DNA of 64,000 nt. Origin: an uncultured Gemmataceae bacterium. Lineage in GTDB: Bacteria > Planctomycetota > Planctomycetia > Gemmatales > Gemmataceae. The notes under the pieces were generated by a model. The model worked only from the letters and a program-made list of their open reading frames with translations. It searched no databases and was not told where the DNA came from. The position numbers and the translations under genes are program-made. Each line of letters opens with the position of its first letter. The first letter of the stretch is position 1. The DNA is taken from NCBI GenBank assembly GCA_937923405.1, contig CALDUY010000026.1:62001-126000 (forward strand), written 5' to 3'. This document shows positions 8,554 through 17,058 of this stretch, piece by piece.

Positions 8554-8938
8554 CTCCCAACTCCTTTCAACGAATGTGCCTGGGAAACCAGCAACGACCG
8601 CCGATAGTCACTATGGAACAGCACAGGAAAAGCAATCCCTCCTTTCTTCGCTCACTTGGCTCGTTGCCAGCAATTCTGCTAAGCTGCTGCGACGATTGCA
8701 CCGCCGGGCTAGCAAGTTCAACCCCTTGATCGCATCTCTCCTCATTCCATAGCTGAGATCTGCTTGTGCGTGACATCACCCCTACCTCGGCGTAGTTCGG
8801 AGGGCGCGCCCCCTGATCAGGCGGATTAGCATGACGGACTTGCTACAATCCCTGTGGAATGCTGGTGCGATTAGGCACTGCCAGTATTAAGCCGCGACAT
8901 CCCCCTGAGATCGATCCGTTTTCTGAAGGTGCAGCGAC
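8554..8938. other. Divergent promoter region
   Basis: This 385-base gap separates the divergent GH140-like and transglutaminase-like genes. It contains two 10-base perfect palindromes back to back, GGGCGCGCCC (8802-8811) and CCTGATCAGG (8812-8821), and just downstream an extended -10 sequence TGCTACAAT (8841-8849) pointing to the plus-strand gene. No credible coding frame was seen. Confidence 0.5.
8841..8849 (+). promoter_or_regulatory. Candidate extended -10 promoter
   Basis: TGCTACAAT fits TGn-TAnAAT. No good -35 box lies 17 bases upstream; two abutting palindromes occupy that position (8802-8821), which would suit regulator binding. It is about 90 bases before the start at 8939. Confidence 0.35.
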
Positions 8939-10846
8939 ATGTTGCGAAAGGCCGTGATAGTGACACTCGTACTGTTACGAGGTGGGATCGCCTGGGCCGA
9001 CGTAGGAGATCCGCAAGTCGGCACCGATCATCCGTGGTATCCCGGCGAACTGTCTTGTTCCACCTTCGAGCGTCTGTTCGTGACTCAGGCAGCCTTATAC
9101 CAACGTGTAACTGCACGTCCCGTCAAGACGGAGGAGGACAAGGTTCTCGCCTCGTGGTTGTGGCGCAACACCCACTACTGGCACGGCGAGGAAGGCGGAC
9201 AGGATTTGTGGGGAAAGGGGCTGGGAAAAGGAGCGGATCCTAAGCAGCGCGAATACTGGACCGGCTTATTTGCCCACGGATTTGCCCTCTGTGGCACAAC
9301 GCACGCCCAGTGGGTGGCCGAGATGGAAGTTCTCCTGGGCCATAGTCGTGGTCGCAGTGTCGGCACCAAGGGCCACAATTCATTCGAGGTTTTCCTCAAG
9401 GGCGGCGAGTACGGGAACGGTCGTTGGGTGCTGCTCGATCACGATCTGTCTACGGTGATCTTCTCACCGGAAGGCAAACGACTGATGGGGTTGGCCGAGA
9501 TCGCGCCGAACTGGAAGCAACTCACCGATCGAAGTTTCAAGCCAGAACGGCAACGCGGTTGGTTACCGTGCGGCCTGTACGCCGATGATGCCAGCAGTTT
9601 TTCCCAGTTCGCCGTTGCTGAGTATCTCAGCGGCTACAGTGGTCCACCGCCCATGATCCACCTGCGGCGGGGCGAGAAACTTCGTCGCTATTTGAGGCCT
9701 GGCTTGGAAGATGGAAAAACATTCGTCTTTTGGGGAAGGAATTATCGCACCAGCGGCATCCCAGGGCCGGAACGTTCCCGAACCTGGGTCAACCAACCAG
9801 ACAAGATGTATCAATCGAAAACGGGCACCCCTCACCTCGACGGACAGGTTCGTTTCGCCAACGCGGTTTACGTTTACAAGCCTGACTTTAGCGGCGATTA
9901 CCGCGAAGCCGTGGTGTCGGAGGACGACCGTCAAGTGACGCTGGAGTTTGCCACGCCCTACCTCATCGCAGCTACTCCCGCGAACGATCAACCCTGGGGA
10001 ATTTACGCTCCAGGGGCACGCAACGGCTTGGTCCTTCGTGGTTCGTCTTTGGGCAAAGTTTCCGTCTCGGTCAACCGCGGCTTGTCCTGGATCGAAGCAG
10101 AAATGACCGAACGAACCCTCGATCTGACTGATGGGGTCAAGGGACATCGTCAATACTGGCTTCGCCTGCATCAACCGGCGAAGCAATTGGTCACTAGCGA
10201 CTTAACCATCACCACCGTTTGTCAGTGTAACGTGGCAGTGCTGCCTCGGCTGAAGGACAACGGCTGCCGCGTTTCCTTCGAGGTTGGACGACAAGCCCAG
10301 GTTAATGGTGGTCCGAATTTGCCACAAGTCTTGCCCCACCTCGTTGCCGGAAAGATCGATTCGCCAACGGTCACGTTGAAAGTAAGCACTCCACGAGGCG
10401 AGCCGATCCGTCAGATCTACGCCGCCGCCCACGTCCGCTCCGGATCTCCGCCCGATCCGACGATCACTTATCAGATCGATTTCTCCCGCGATGGAGGCCA
10501 AACCTGGCAACCGTTGCTTAAGGATTGGACCGTGCAGCGCCAAGGGGAGGAGCCTCAAGATTTTTGGAGTCAGAGTTTCTGTTGGGGCCATGTCTCACTA
10601 GAAGGGGCAACCAAAACGGTTCAAGTGCGGTTCACGAACTCCGCCAGAAAGGCCTACCTTCGTCCAGAAGTCCACTTGGTCTATGCCACCGCACCGCCTG
10701 ATCCGACGCGCATTACTTTCGCTTGGAGCGACGATCACGGCACTCACATTCACAGCCACATTGCCAAGGGCAGCAAAGACGAGTGGCTCATCCCAACTGG
10801 GCGAAACGTACAAACCCAGTGGGTGGAGTTTGAGCCAGTTAATTAA
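8939..10846 (+). CDS. Exported transglutaminase-fold protein
   Basis: A 635-residue protein with a signal peptide (about residues 1-20, cut near IAWADVG). The first third has the Cys-His-Asp order of the transglutaminase-like fold: Cys118 in ALCGTTH, His146 in KGHNSFEVFL and Asp167 or Asp169 in LLDHDLST. The remaining two thirds read as beta-rich domains with strands such as VTLEFATPYLIAATP and SRDGGQTWQPLL, the latter like sialidase Asp-box repeats. Function is unknown; in bacteria such domains are often proteases or amidases. GAAGG lies 9 nt before the ATG. It is transcribed alone, facing tRNA-Gln and rex. Confidence 0.65.
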   Translation: MLRKAVIVTLVLLRGGIAWADVGDPQVGTDHPWYPGELSCSTFERLFVTQAALYQRVTARPVKTEEDKVLASWLWRNTHYWHGEEGGQDLWGKGLGKGADPKQREYWTGLFAHGFALCGTTHAQWVAEMEVLLGHSRGRSVGTKGHNSFEVFLKGGEYGNGRWVLLDHDLSTVIFSPEGKRLMGLAEIAPNWKQLTDRSFKPERQRGWLPCGLYADDASSFSQFAVAEYLSGYSGPPPMIHLRRGEKLRRYLRPGLEDGKTFVFWGRNYRTSGIPGPERSRTWVNQPDKMYQSKTGTPHLDGQVRFANAVYVYKPDFSGDYREAVVSEDDRQVTLEFATPYLIAATPANDQPWGIYAPGARNGLVLRGSSLGKVSVSVNRGLSWIEAEMTERTLDLTDGVKGHRQYWLRLHQPAKQLVTSDLTITTVCQCNVAVLPRLKDNGCRVSFEVGRQAQVNGGPNLPQVLPHLVAGKIDSPTVTLKVSTPRGEPIRQIYAAAHVRSGSPPDPTITYQIDFSRDGGQTWQPLLKDWTVQRQGEEPQDFWSQSFCWGHVSLEGATKTVQVRFTNSARKAYLRPEVHLVYATAPPDPTRITFAWSDDHGTHIHSHIAKGSKDEWLIPTGRNVQTQWVEFEPVN

Positions 10847-11004
10847 GGCTCACCTCGCTGCAGTCCGGCTGCGGTGGACGGCTCGCTGAATGCAACAGCA
10901 GGTACGGTCGCTTTCCCGGTTATACCAACTACCCGCGCTACCATTATTACGCAGAACATCGAGTGAAGATGTGTCAGCTATTAACGTAACTCCTGAAACG
11001 ACGA

Positions 11005-11031
11005 AGGCCGGCGCTGATTGGCACCGGCCTG
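11005..11031 (-). terminator. Hairpin downstream of tRNA-Gln
   Basis: On the minus strand GGCCGGTGC and GCGCCGGCC form a 9-bp stem (one G-T pair) around CAATCA, 18 bases past the tRNA 3' end. The stretch after it, TTCGTCGTTTC, is only moderately T-rich. It is placed to end a rex-tRNA-Gln transcript and faces the end of the gene at 10846. Confidence 0.55.
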
Positions 11032-11048
11032 CATCGATTGGTTTGAAG

Positions 11049-11119
11049 CTACCCGGCCTGGATTCGAACCAGGACAAAGAGAGCCAAAATCTCTTGTGCT
11101 ACCGTTACACTACCGGGTA
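11049..11119 (-). tRNA. tRNA-Gln (anticodon TTG)
   Basis: A 71-base cloverleaf: acceptor stem TACCCGG with CCGGGTA, a D arm with GTAACGGTAG, anticodon stem GAGA/TCTC around TTTTGGC giving anticodon TTG, and a T arm CCTGG-TTCGAAT-CCAGG. The discriminator is G, and CCA is not encoded. It begins only 7 bases after the rex stop codon, so it is probably cut from the rex transcript or has a promoter inside rex. Confidence 0.95.
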
Positions 11120-11126
11120 ATCCAAC

Positions 11127-11816
11127 TCAGCTGAGCGGTTCCGTCGAGGTCAGATGCACCAGGAAGGCCAGCTGCTCCAACTGAACCGTCAGATCCACAT
11201 TGACAACGCTGATGCCGGGGCGGGTTCGGATCAACCCTGGAGCAAAGTTGAGCAAGCCCTTGATCCCAGCGGCCACCAACTCATCTGCCACATTCTGTAC
11301 TGCTGAGGCGGGTACTGTCAAGATCCCTAGCTCCGCTCCCGTCGTGGCAATGATCTCTTTCATACGACTTACAGGGTAGATCGTCAGGTCATCAACGGCC
11401 TGCCCAACCTTCCGCAGATCCGAATCGAATAGGGCCACGATACGAAAGCCGCGTTCGATGAATCCATTATATCGTAGTAAGGCACGAGCTAAATTTCCAA
11501 CCCCAACCAGGGCAGCCGACCAGCAACGATCGATGCCCAGAGTCGAGCGGATGGAACCGATCAGATCGTCAACATCATAGCCGATCCCTGGTTGTCCGAG
11601 CCGGCCCAGAAAGGCCAGATCTTTGCGAACCTGAGTGTCGGTGATCGCTAATGGTTGGCCCAAGCGATTGCTGGAAATGCGATGAATCCCAGCTCGCTGG
11701 AACTCCTCGAGCCGGCGTAGATACAAGCTCAAGCGACCGACGCTAGCGCGGGACAGTCGCGGTTCCAGCGAGGACTCGGAGTGGGAACGTCGTGCTGACC
11801 TGTCCTGTCGCGCCAT
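11127..11816 (-). CDS. rex: Redox-sensing transcriptional repressor Rex
   Basis: A 229-residue Rex protein. The N-terminal winged helix includes RLSLYLRRLEEFQRAG and the recognition part TDTQVRKDLAFLG; the Rossmann domain begins with ALVGVGNLARALLRYNGF, the GxGxxA NAD(H) site. A domain-swapped C-terminal helix is expected at the end. Rex blocks respiratory and fermentation genes until a high NADH/NAD+ ratio releases it from DNA. The extra Ser/Arg-rich stretch at residues 1-20 is longer than in most Rex proteins. No Rex-box palindrome was found in the 197-base gap to parB. Confidence 0.93.
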   Translation of the reverse strand: MARQDRSARRSHSESSLEPRLSRASVGRLSLYLRRLEEFQRAGIHRISSNRLGQPLAITDTQVRKDLAFLGRLGQPGIGYDVDDLIGSIRSTLGIDRCWSAALVGVGNLARALLRYNGFIERGFRIVALFDSDLRKVGQAVDDLTIYPVSRMKEIIATTGAELGILTVPASAVQNVADELVAAGIKGLLNFAPGLIRTRPGISVVNVDLTVQLEQLAFLVHLTSTEPLS

Positions 11817-11932
11817 GCCGAGGGATCACTTCTCCTGACCGAGTTCTCCCTCACAGTGTAGGCAGGGAAAAGGGGTCTGACCATCCGGGGTTCCGCGCGG
11901 AACGACTTTCCGGGTTCGATCTGGAAGCTGAG

Positions 11933-11962
11933 TTGTTCTGCGTGGAACTCTCCTGGTACAAT
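11933..11962 (+). promoter_or_regulatory. Candidate sigma70-type promoter for parB
   Basis: A -35 box TTGTTC (11933-11938) and a -10 box TACAAT (11957-11962) are 18 bases apart, and the -10 is extended by TGG. It lies about 50 bases upstream of the parB start, in the gap divergent from rex. Confidence 0.6.
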
Positions 11963-12013
11963 TAGCCTCGCTGCCCCAGGGATGGGCCAGAAGTATTCGA
12001 GGAGGGACACTCG

Positions 12014-12895
12014 ATGCAGACAGAGAAGAAATCACGACTCGGTCGCGGCTTGGAGGCGCTGCTGGGCGGAGATGCCGTTCCAGAAAATGCCTCTCGTGCT
12101 GAGGTGCCCGTCGATCAGATCGAAACTAACCCCTACCAACCGCGGAAAACTTTTGACGAGGATGAGCTGGCGTCACTGAAGGAGAGCATCAAGAATCATG
12201 GCGTGCTACAGCCGCTCATCGTTCGCCAAGTGGGGGATCGCTACCAGCTGATCGCCGGCGAACGACGACTACGCGCCGCTCAGGCCGCCGGACTCACTGC
12301 CGTTCCTGTCTCGATCGTCGACTTCAACGACCAACAGACCCTGGAAGCCGCTCTCGTCGAAAACATCCAACGCACCGATCTGAACCCCATCGAGAAGGCG
12401 CAGGGGTTCAAGGAATATCTGTCGCGCTACCAGATGACGCATGAGCAACTCGCCGCCCGACTGGGGATGGGACGACCGACGATCACCAATCTGGTGGCCC
12501 TGTTGGAACTGCCCGCCAACATTCAGGAGGCGGTTCGCGTAGGGCAGTTGACCCTGGGACATGCCAAGATCCTCAAGGGCATCACGGAGCCAGAGAAACA
12601 ACAGGCGGTAGCACGCGAGATCATGACACGTGGCTTGTCGGTCCATGCCACCGAGGCTTTTCTCAAGCAGGGCACACCAGTCGAGGAGAAGGAGGAGGCA
12701 GCGGCCACGGTAACGGCAAAGAGTCCGCCGCCGGAGAAGTCCGCTCACGTCCTGAGCATCGAGGACGAGTTGCGCCAGAAGCTCGGCCTCAAAGTGGAAG
12801 TTAAAATCAAGGGAAAAGAGAAAGGTCAAGTCGTGCTAAGCTTCGAGACGAACAACGATTTCCAGCGTGTCGTCGAGGTGCTGCGAGCCGCTTGA
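12014..12895 (+). CDS. parB: Chromosome-partitioning protein ParB
   Basis: A 293-residue ParB/Spo0J. It starts with the usual KKSRLGRGLEALLGG, followed by the CTPase/ParB core (residues about 35-125: PVDQIETNPYQPRKTFDEDEL, then GERRLRAAQAAG, the arginine-rich CTP-binding patch, and ENIQRTDLNPIEKAQGF). A helix-turn-helix follows (THEQLAARLGMGRPTITNLVAL), then an acidic linker and the dimerisation domain (IKGKEKGQVVLSFETNNDFQRVV). It spreads on DNA from parS sites and directs origin segregation. GGAGGG lies about 7 nt before the ATG. Unlike many bacteria, no parA is beside it. Confidence 0.95.
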   Translation: MQTEKKSRLGRGLEALLGGDAVPENASRAEVPVDQIETNPYQPRKTFDEDELASLKESIKNHGVLQPLIVRQVGDRYQLIAGERRLRAAQAAGLTAVPVSIVDFNDQQTLEAALVENIQRTDLNPIEKAQGFKEYLSRYQMTHEQLAARLGMGRPTITNLVALLELPANIQEAVRVGQLTLGHAKILKGITEPEKQQAVAREIMTRGLSVHATEAFLKQGTPVEEKEEAAATVTAKSPPPEKSAHVLSIEDELRQKLGLKVEVKIKGKEKGQVVLSFETNNDFQRVVEVLRAA

Positions 12896-12905
12896 GGTTG
12901 AACCC

Positions 12906-12937
12906 GTCTCGTTCTCCGCTTGTCTGGAGAACGAGAC
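12906..12937. terminator. Strong hairpin after parB
   Basis: GTCTCGTTCTCC and GGAGAACGAGAC form a perfect 12-bp stem with an 8-base loop, 10 bases past the parB stop. No T-run follows, so it may act as a transcript-end hairpin or with Rho. Confidence 0.55.
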
Positions 12938-12993
12938 AGGGACGACGTTAGTTGTCATCTGGATAGGTTCTTGGTAGAGTAGACACCGTGACT

Positions 12994-13069
12994 CGGGGTG
13001 TAGCGTAGTCTGGCCTAACGCGCCTGGTTTGGGACCAGGAGGTCGCCGGTTCGAATCCGGCCGCCCCGA
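12994..13069 (+). tRNA. tRNA-Pro (anticodon TGG)
   Basis: A 76-base cloverleaf: acceptor CGGGGTG with CGCCCCG (one G-T pair), anticodon stem CCTGG/CCAGG around TTTGGGA giving TGG, and a T arm GCCGG-TTCGAAT-CCGGC. The discriminator is A, and CCA is not encoded. It ends 14 bases before the tail of the convergent Gfo/Idh gene. Confidence 0.95.
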
Positions 13070-13083
13070 CTAAATCCGCTCAA

Positions 13084-14274
13084 TCACGCTTTCCATTCGG
13101 CCACACCGGAGCCTCGCAGAGCGAGGTTAGCCAGGTGCGCCGCGGATGCGGCACTGACCCCGGCAGCGACCGGTGCGGACGGCTGTTTGTTCTTCCGAAT
13201 CGCCGTCAACCAGTTCTCTAGATGCAGCCGCTCGCCATCCGGCTTGTCGTAAAAATCGCGCCCCTTCGGCCCAGTGCCTAGGACAACCTCCTCGGCCTTC
13301 ACCTTCTTGCCTGGCTCAGGTTGGATCTCAAACCGTCCGCGATCAATGTACAAGGTTGCTTCGGTGCCCATGAACTCGATCATCGCACCGGCTCGGGCAT
13401 TGCTGAACGTGCCCTCAAAGTGCATCTGCACCCCACCTGGATAAGTCAGCAAGGTCTGCACTGTGTCGGGCGTCTCCCACACTCCCTTGCTGGCGAAATG
13501 TTCGCCGATGGACACCGCTTTCAGTGGATGCTCGACCCCGACGAACCAGTGAGCCACGTCCACCCAGTGAACCATCAGGTCGGTGAACAACCCTCCGCCG
13601 AAATCCCAAAACCAGCGCCAGTTGCGGAAGCGATAATCATCGAACGGCTGCTCACGAGCCGACCCGAGGAACGCCTTCCAGTTTAGACTCTTGGGATCGA
13701 CTCCCGTTTTGTACCGGCGAATGCGATCGGTGTTGCGATTCCAGCTCATTCGCACCTTAAGCAGCCGACCAATCTTTCCCTCGTCGAAGCGTTTTTTGGC
13801 CTCGAGGATGTGCGGCATGCTACGTTGCTGCGTGCCCACCTGGACAATCCGATCGGACTTGGCGACCGCATCGAGGAGGCGTTGACCTTCGCTCAGTTGG
13901 TGCGTCAGAGGTTTCTCGACGTAGACGTGCTTGCCGGCCTGCACCGCGTCGATGGTCATGGGGACGTGCCAATGGTCGGGCGAACCGATCAAGACCGCAT
14001 CAACGTCTTTGCGATCCAGCAACGCTCGATAGTCCGTCGTAACGAAGCACTTGGGCTCGGCGAGTTTGGCCGCCTCGTTACGCGACTCGTCCCAAATGTC
14101 GGCGAGGGCGACCAGGCGAACGCCTGGGATCTGTCGCAACGACTTCATGAGCGCGCGGCAACGGCCTCCTGTGCCCAGGCATCCGATGCGAAGGGGTTCC
14201 AGCGTGCCTCGTGCCTGAATTGCTGGCAGGGCGATGGCTGCGGTGGCGAGAAAATCACGGCGGGACAGAGTCAT
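13084..14274 (-). CDS. Tat-exported Gfo/Idh/MocA oxidoreductase
   Basis: A 396-residue protein starting with a twin-arginine signal (SRRDFLATAAIALPA). A Rossmann domain follows with GCLGTGGRCRALMKSL, then the family signature EKPLTH and the C-terminal sheet domain with the WRWFWDFGGGLFTDLMVHWVD region, where His acts in Gfo/Idh enzymes. Members use bound NAD(P) to oxidise or rearrange sugars and cyclitols. Tat-exported forms are numerous in planctomycetes and probably work in the periplasm. It lies downstream of the UbiA gene on the same strand, 66 bases apart, without clear functional linkage. Confidence 0.88.
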   Translation of the reverse strand: MTLSRRDFLATAAIALPAIQARGTLEPLRIGCLGTGGRCRALMKSLRQIPGVRLVALADIWDESRNEAAKLAEPKCFVTTDYRALLDRKDVDAVLIGSPDHWHVPMTIDAVQAGKHVYVEKPLTHQLSEGQRLLDAVAKSDRIVQVGTQQRSMPHILEAKKRFDEGKIGRLLKVRMSWNRNTDRIRRYKTGVDPKSLNWKAFLGSAREQPFDDYRFRNWRWFWDFGGGLFTDLMVHWVDVAHWFVGVEHPLKAVSIGEHFASKGVWETPDTVQTLLTYPGGVQMHFEGTFSNARAGAMIEFMGTEATLYIDRGRFEIQPEPGKKVKAEEVVLGTGPKGRDFYDKPDGERLHLENWLTAIRKNKQPSAPVAAGVSAASAAHLANLALRGSGVAEWKA

Positions 14275-14340
14275 CGTCGTTCCCTTTCGAGGCTGGAGAG
14301 GAGTTCACGCGGCGAACGCTGGCGACGATTTTATCCTGGC

Positions 14341-15234
14341 TCAAACCCCGATGGCTAGTTGCACCAACACGATCAGGAACAATCCGATGCTGATGATGCC
14401 ATTGACCTGAAAGAACGCCTGATTGACGCGACTGAGATCATCCGGTCGAACCAGCGAATGTTCGTAGAGCAAGAGAACGGCCACCGCAACGACTCCTAGT
14501 AGATAGACCCAGCCTAGAGGAGGAGTCGCGACGAAGTACAACACAACGAGTAGCACCACCATGAGGGCATGACAGAGCAGGGCAACGCGCAAACTAGCGG
14601 GAATTCCCAACGCCGCCGGCACACTGTGTAACTTGGCTCGACGGTCAAAGTCCACGTCTTGGCAAGCATAGAAGATGTCGAACCCGGCAACCCAGAACAG
14701 GACGGCTCCACCAAGCAACAACGGCGTCCAGCACTCCGGCGGCGACGGCAGGCCACGAATAGCAATCCACGCTGCCACCGGTGCCAGAAACAGAGACAAT
14801 CCCAGCCAAAAGTGGCATAGCGCCGTGAAGCGTTTGGTGTACGAGTAAGCACAAACGAAGAGCAGCACTGGGATCGACAGGATCAGTGGCCAAGGGTTGT
14901 CCAACCACAGAAAAAGCGTCGTCGACAGGACGAACCCCGCCGCGGACAACAACGTGAAGGCCCAAACAGTTGCCGGACGGAGTGTTCCGGACGGCAGATG
15001 CCGCATCGCGGTACGAGGATTGGCGGCGTCGAAGTGACGGTCAGTCAGACGATTGAACGCCATCGCTGCACTGCGTGCGAACACCATGCCCAGCAGAATG
15101 CCGATCAGCTGCAGCCAGTGAAACTCGCCCTGAAGCTGCCACGCCAAGGCGGCGCTACTCAACGCGAACGGCAGGGCGAAGATGGTGTGGCTGAAACGAA
15201 TCAGTTCGAGAAACGAGCGCAGCGAACGAAACAT
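14341..15234 (-). CDS. UbiA-family prenyltransferase (MqnP/UbiA-like)
   Basis: A 297-residue polytopic membrane protein with about eight hydrophobic segments. The first Asp-rich motif is NRLTDRHFDAANPRT (residues about 61-75) and the second QDVDFDRRAKLHSVP, both needed for prenyl-diphosphate and Mg binding. Such proteins attach a polyprenyl chain to an aromatic acid in quinone synthesis. Because many planctomycetes make menaquinone by the futalosine route, the MqnP role (prenylation of the dihydroxynaphthoate precursor) is the likeliest; true 4-hydroxybenzoate prenylation cannot be excluded. No other quinone gene is in the window. Confidence 0.85.
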   Translation of the reverse strand: MFRSLRSFLELIRFSHTIFALPFALSSAALAWQLQGEFHWLQLIGILLGMVFARSAAMAFNRLTDRHFDAANPRTAMRHLPSGTLRPATVWAFTLLSAAGFVLSTTLFLWLDNPWPLILSIPVLLFVCAYSYTKRFTALCHFWLGLSLFLAPVAAWIAIRGLPSPPECWTPLLLGGAVLFWVAGFDIFYACQDVDFDRRAKLHSVPAALGIPASLRVALLCHALMVVLLVVLYFVATPPLGWVYLLGVVAVAVLLLYEHSLVRPDDLSRVNQAFFQVNGIISIGLFLIVLVQLAIGV

Positions 15235-15322
15235 CAGACCGACTCCCCGGTGCCGCTTGAGATCTCTGCACTATCTACCGGCAGTGTTCTCAACGGACAA
15301 CTCTCGCCTACACTGAATCAGT

Positions 15323-15994
15323 ATGTGGGATCACAACCCTTCTCTGTTGTTGTACGAGCTAGCCGCTCTGGCACTCGATTCGGTGAGCGATCGGCAACGA
15401 CGCTTGTTCGCCGTTGCTTGCCTCGAACGCTTTGCCGATCGCCTGGAAGATCCGCGCTGTCAACAAGCTCTTGAGGTCGCCCGCGCCTATGCCTTGGGAC
15501 AGGCGACGGAAGAGGAACGGCTGGCGGCGGAGGAAGCAGCCTACCTGGCGCACTCGGAGTTGCGAGATGCCCGCTTCGGCGGGGAGTCGCTGTTGCCTTG
15601 GACCTGGCAACGAGATTATCTGACCCGAGCTGCCGCGTTGACTGTTTCACTAGGCATCTACTACGCCGAGGACGCCGCTGATTACCTGCGGCGATCGATG
15701 GAGGAGCAAGACGCGGAGAAAGAATCGCAAGTGCAACTATCACTGTTGCGAGAAATTCTCGGCCCCTGGCCCAGACCGGCCATTCAGCTGCGCTGGCTGC
15801 AGTCCCATGAGAGGGCGGTGGTTCACTTGGCAACCCAGATCGTCACCCATCGAGAGTTCGAGCTAATGCCGGTTCTTGCCGACGCCTTGGAAGATGCTGG
15901 TTGTGCCGAGGAGGCGATTCTCGCACACTGCCGCCAGAGCCAACCACATTGCCTGGGCTGTTGGGTGCTGGAAGCAGTGCTTGACGAGCCTTGA
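15323..15994 (+). CDS. Gemmata-type conserved protein with HCRxxxPHxxGCW tail
   Basis: A 223-residue cytoplasmic-looking protein rich in helices. The first part has RQRRLFAVACLERFADRLEDPRCQQALEVA, followed by an Ala/Glu-rich region. The tail LADALEDAGCAEEAILAHC...PHCLGCWVLEAVL is a motif seen repeatedly in Gemmata-group proteins near TIGR02996-type domains. Its conserved Cys and His residues might bind a metal. Function is unknown. It is transcribed divergently from the UbiA gene and precedes the DUF1080 gene by 72 bases. No ribosome site is visible before the ATG. Confidence 0.6.
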   Translation: MWDHNPSLLLYELAALALDSVSDRQRRLFAVACLERFADRLEDPRCQQALEVARAYALGQATEEERLAAEEAAYLAHSELRDARFGGESLLPWTWQRDYLTRAAALTVSLGIYYAEDAADYLRRSMEEQDAEKESQVQLSLLREILGPWPRPAIQLRWLQSHERAVVHLATQIVTHREFELMPVLADALEDAGCAEEAILAHCRQSQPHCLGCWVLEAVLDEP

Positions 15995-16066
15995 AGCTGA
16001 TCTCATTTCCGGTACATCAAGCACAGAGCGAACATTTCTCCGAAGGCCAACCGGGAGGCACACGCT

Positions 16067-16798
16067 ATGCGTACCGTATCGACTTATGTGGTGGCGGCGA
16101 TGGGACTGGCTCTATTGGTTCTGTCTGTGGGTGCCTTCGAGGAGAAACCAAGTCCGCTTCCACGAGCGTTTATCGATGGCAACGGCCCAGATTGGAAGGT
16201 GTTGGGTCAGGATGACTTCGAGAACGTCAACTGTAACGACGACACCTGGAGTTGGAAAGACGGCACGCTCTACTGTACGGGCCAGCCGGTCGGCGTGATG
16301 CGTACCAAGAAACAGTACACCAACTTCGAGCTTGTGCTGGAGTGGATGCACGAAAAGAGTGCGGGCAACTCTGGCGTCTTCGTGTGGACCCCCCCTGAGA
16401 CGCTCACCGGTTTGAAGAAGGGGGCTTTGCCTTCTGGCATCGAAGTGCAGATTCTCGACCACGGCTACACCGAACAGTACGAGAAGGCAACGAAGAAGAA
16501 GGCGACTTGGTTCACGACCAATGGCGACGTTTTTCGAGTAGGTAAGTCGAAGCTCGATCCGTTCGAGCCGAAGTCTCCCGATGGCAGCCGGAGCTTCCCC
16601 CGCAAAAACACCACCAAGGGATTCGGACAGTGGAACCACTACTACATTCGAGCCATTAATGGCGAGGTTCGCTTGTGGGTGAATGGAGAAGAAGTGTCCG
16701 GTGGAAAGAACGCTGACCCACGGACCGGCTATCTCTGCCTGGAATCGGAAGGATCTCCGATTCAGTTCCGGAATCTCCGCCTTCGCGAACTGCCGTGA
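16067..16798 (+). CDS. DUF1080 (3-keto-disaccharide hydrolase-like) exported protein
   Basis: A 243-residue protein with a signal peptide (about residues 1-23) and one DUF1080 domain, a concanavalin-like beta sandwich. Landmarks are WSWKDGTLYCTGQPVGVMRTKKQY, FELVLEWM, GNSGVFVW, GIEVQILDHG, GQWNHYYI and GYLCLESEGSPIQFRNLRLREL. Some members cleave 3-keto-glucosides made by Gfo/Idh-type oxidation, so a link with the Tat-exported oxidoreductase at 13084 is possible but not shown by context. GGGAGG lies 8 nt before the start. Confidence 0.88.
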   Translation: MRTVSTYVVAAMGLALLVLSVGAFEEKPSPLPRAFIDGNGPDWKVLGQDDFENVNCNDDTWSWKDGTLYCTGQPVGVMRTKKQYTNFELVLEWMHEKSAGNSGVFVWTPPETLTGLKKGALPSGIEVQILDHGYTEQYEKATKKKATWFTTNGDVFRVGKSKLDPFEPKSPDGSRSFPRKNTTKGFGQWNHYYIRAINGEVRLWVNGEEVSGGKNADPRTGYLCLESEGSPIQFRNLRLRELP

Positions 16799-16960
16799 GT
16801 TCGAGGGGATGGATCAGGTCTTCACAGCTGCGAGACCAAAGGTGGACGAATTCCTGGCTAAGGGGCACCCGTTGCACCGAAAATATCGATAATGTTGAAC
16901 TCGAAGAGATGCCTACTAGGGCAATATCTCCCAGTTAGGAAAAAATTCGCGAAAAATATG

Positions 16961-16989
16961 ATGACAAAATGAGACGAAGAATGTAATCT
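16961..16989 (+). promoter_or_regulatory. Candidate promoter for the PEP-CTERM gene
   Basis: ATGACA (16961-16966; five of six bases of TTGACA) lies 17 bases before TAATCT (16984-16989; three of six bases of TATAAT), within the AT-rich part of the gap. Confidence 0.4.
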
Positions 16990-17031
16990 TGTCTTAACTT
17001 ACCCAGCTTATTGTCAGCTGGCATGATGTCG

Positions 17032-17058
17032 GTGTTCGATTCCGTGAACGTCGAACAC
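17032..17058. promoter_or_regulatory. Inverted repeat in PEP-CTERM leader
   Basis: GTGTTCGA and TCGAACAC pair perfectly around an 11-base spacer, about 100 bases before the start codon and downstream of the candidate promoter. It could be an operator or an RNA hairpin in the leader. Confidence 0.45.

Noticed and set aside
13810..14358. Plus-strand open frame opposite the Gfo/Idh gene
   Set aside because: It is the reverse complement of a clearly coding gene with intact family motifs and has no motif of its own.
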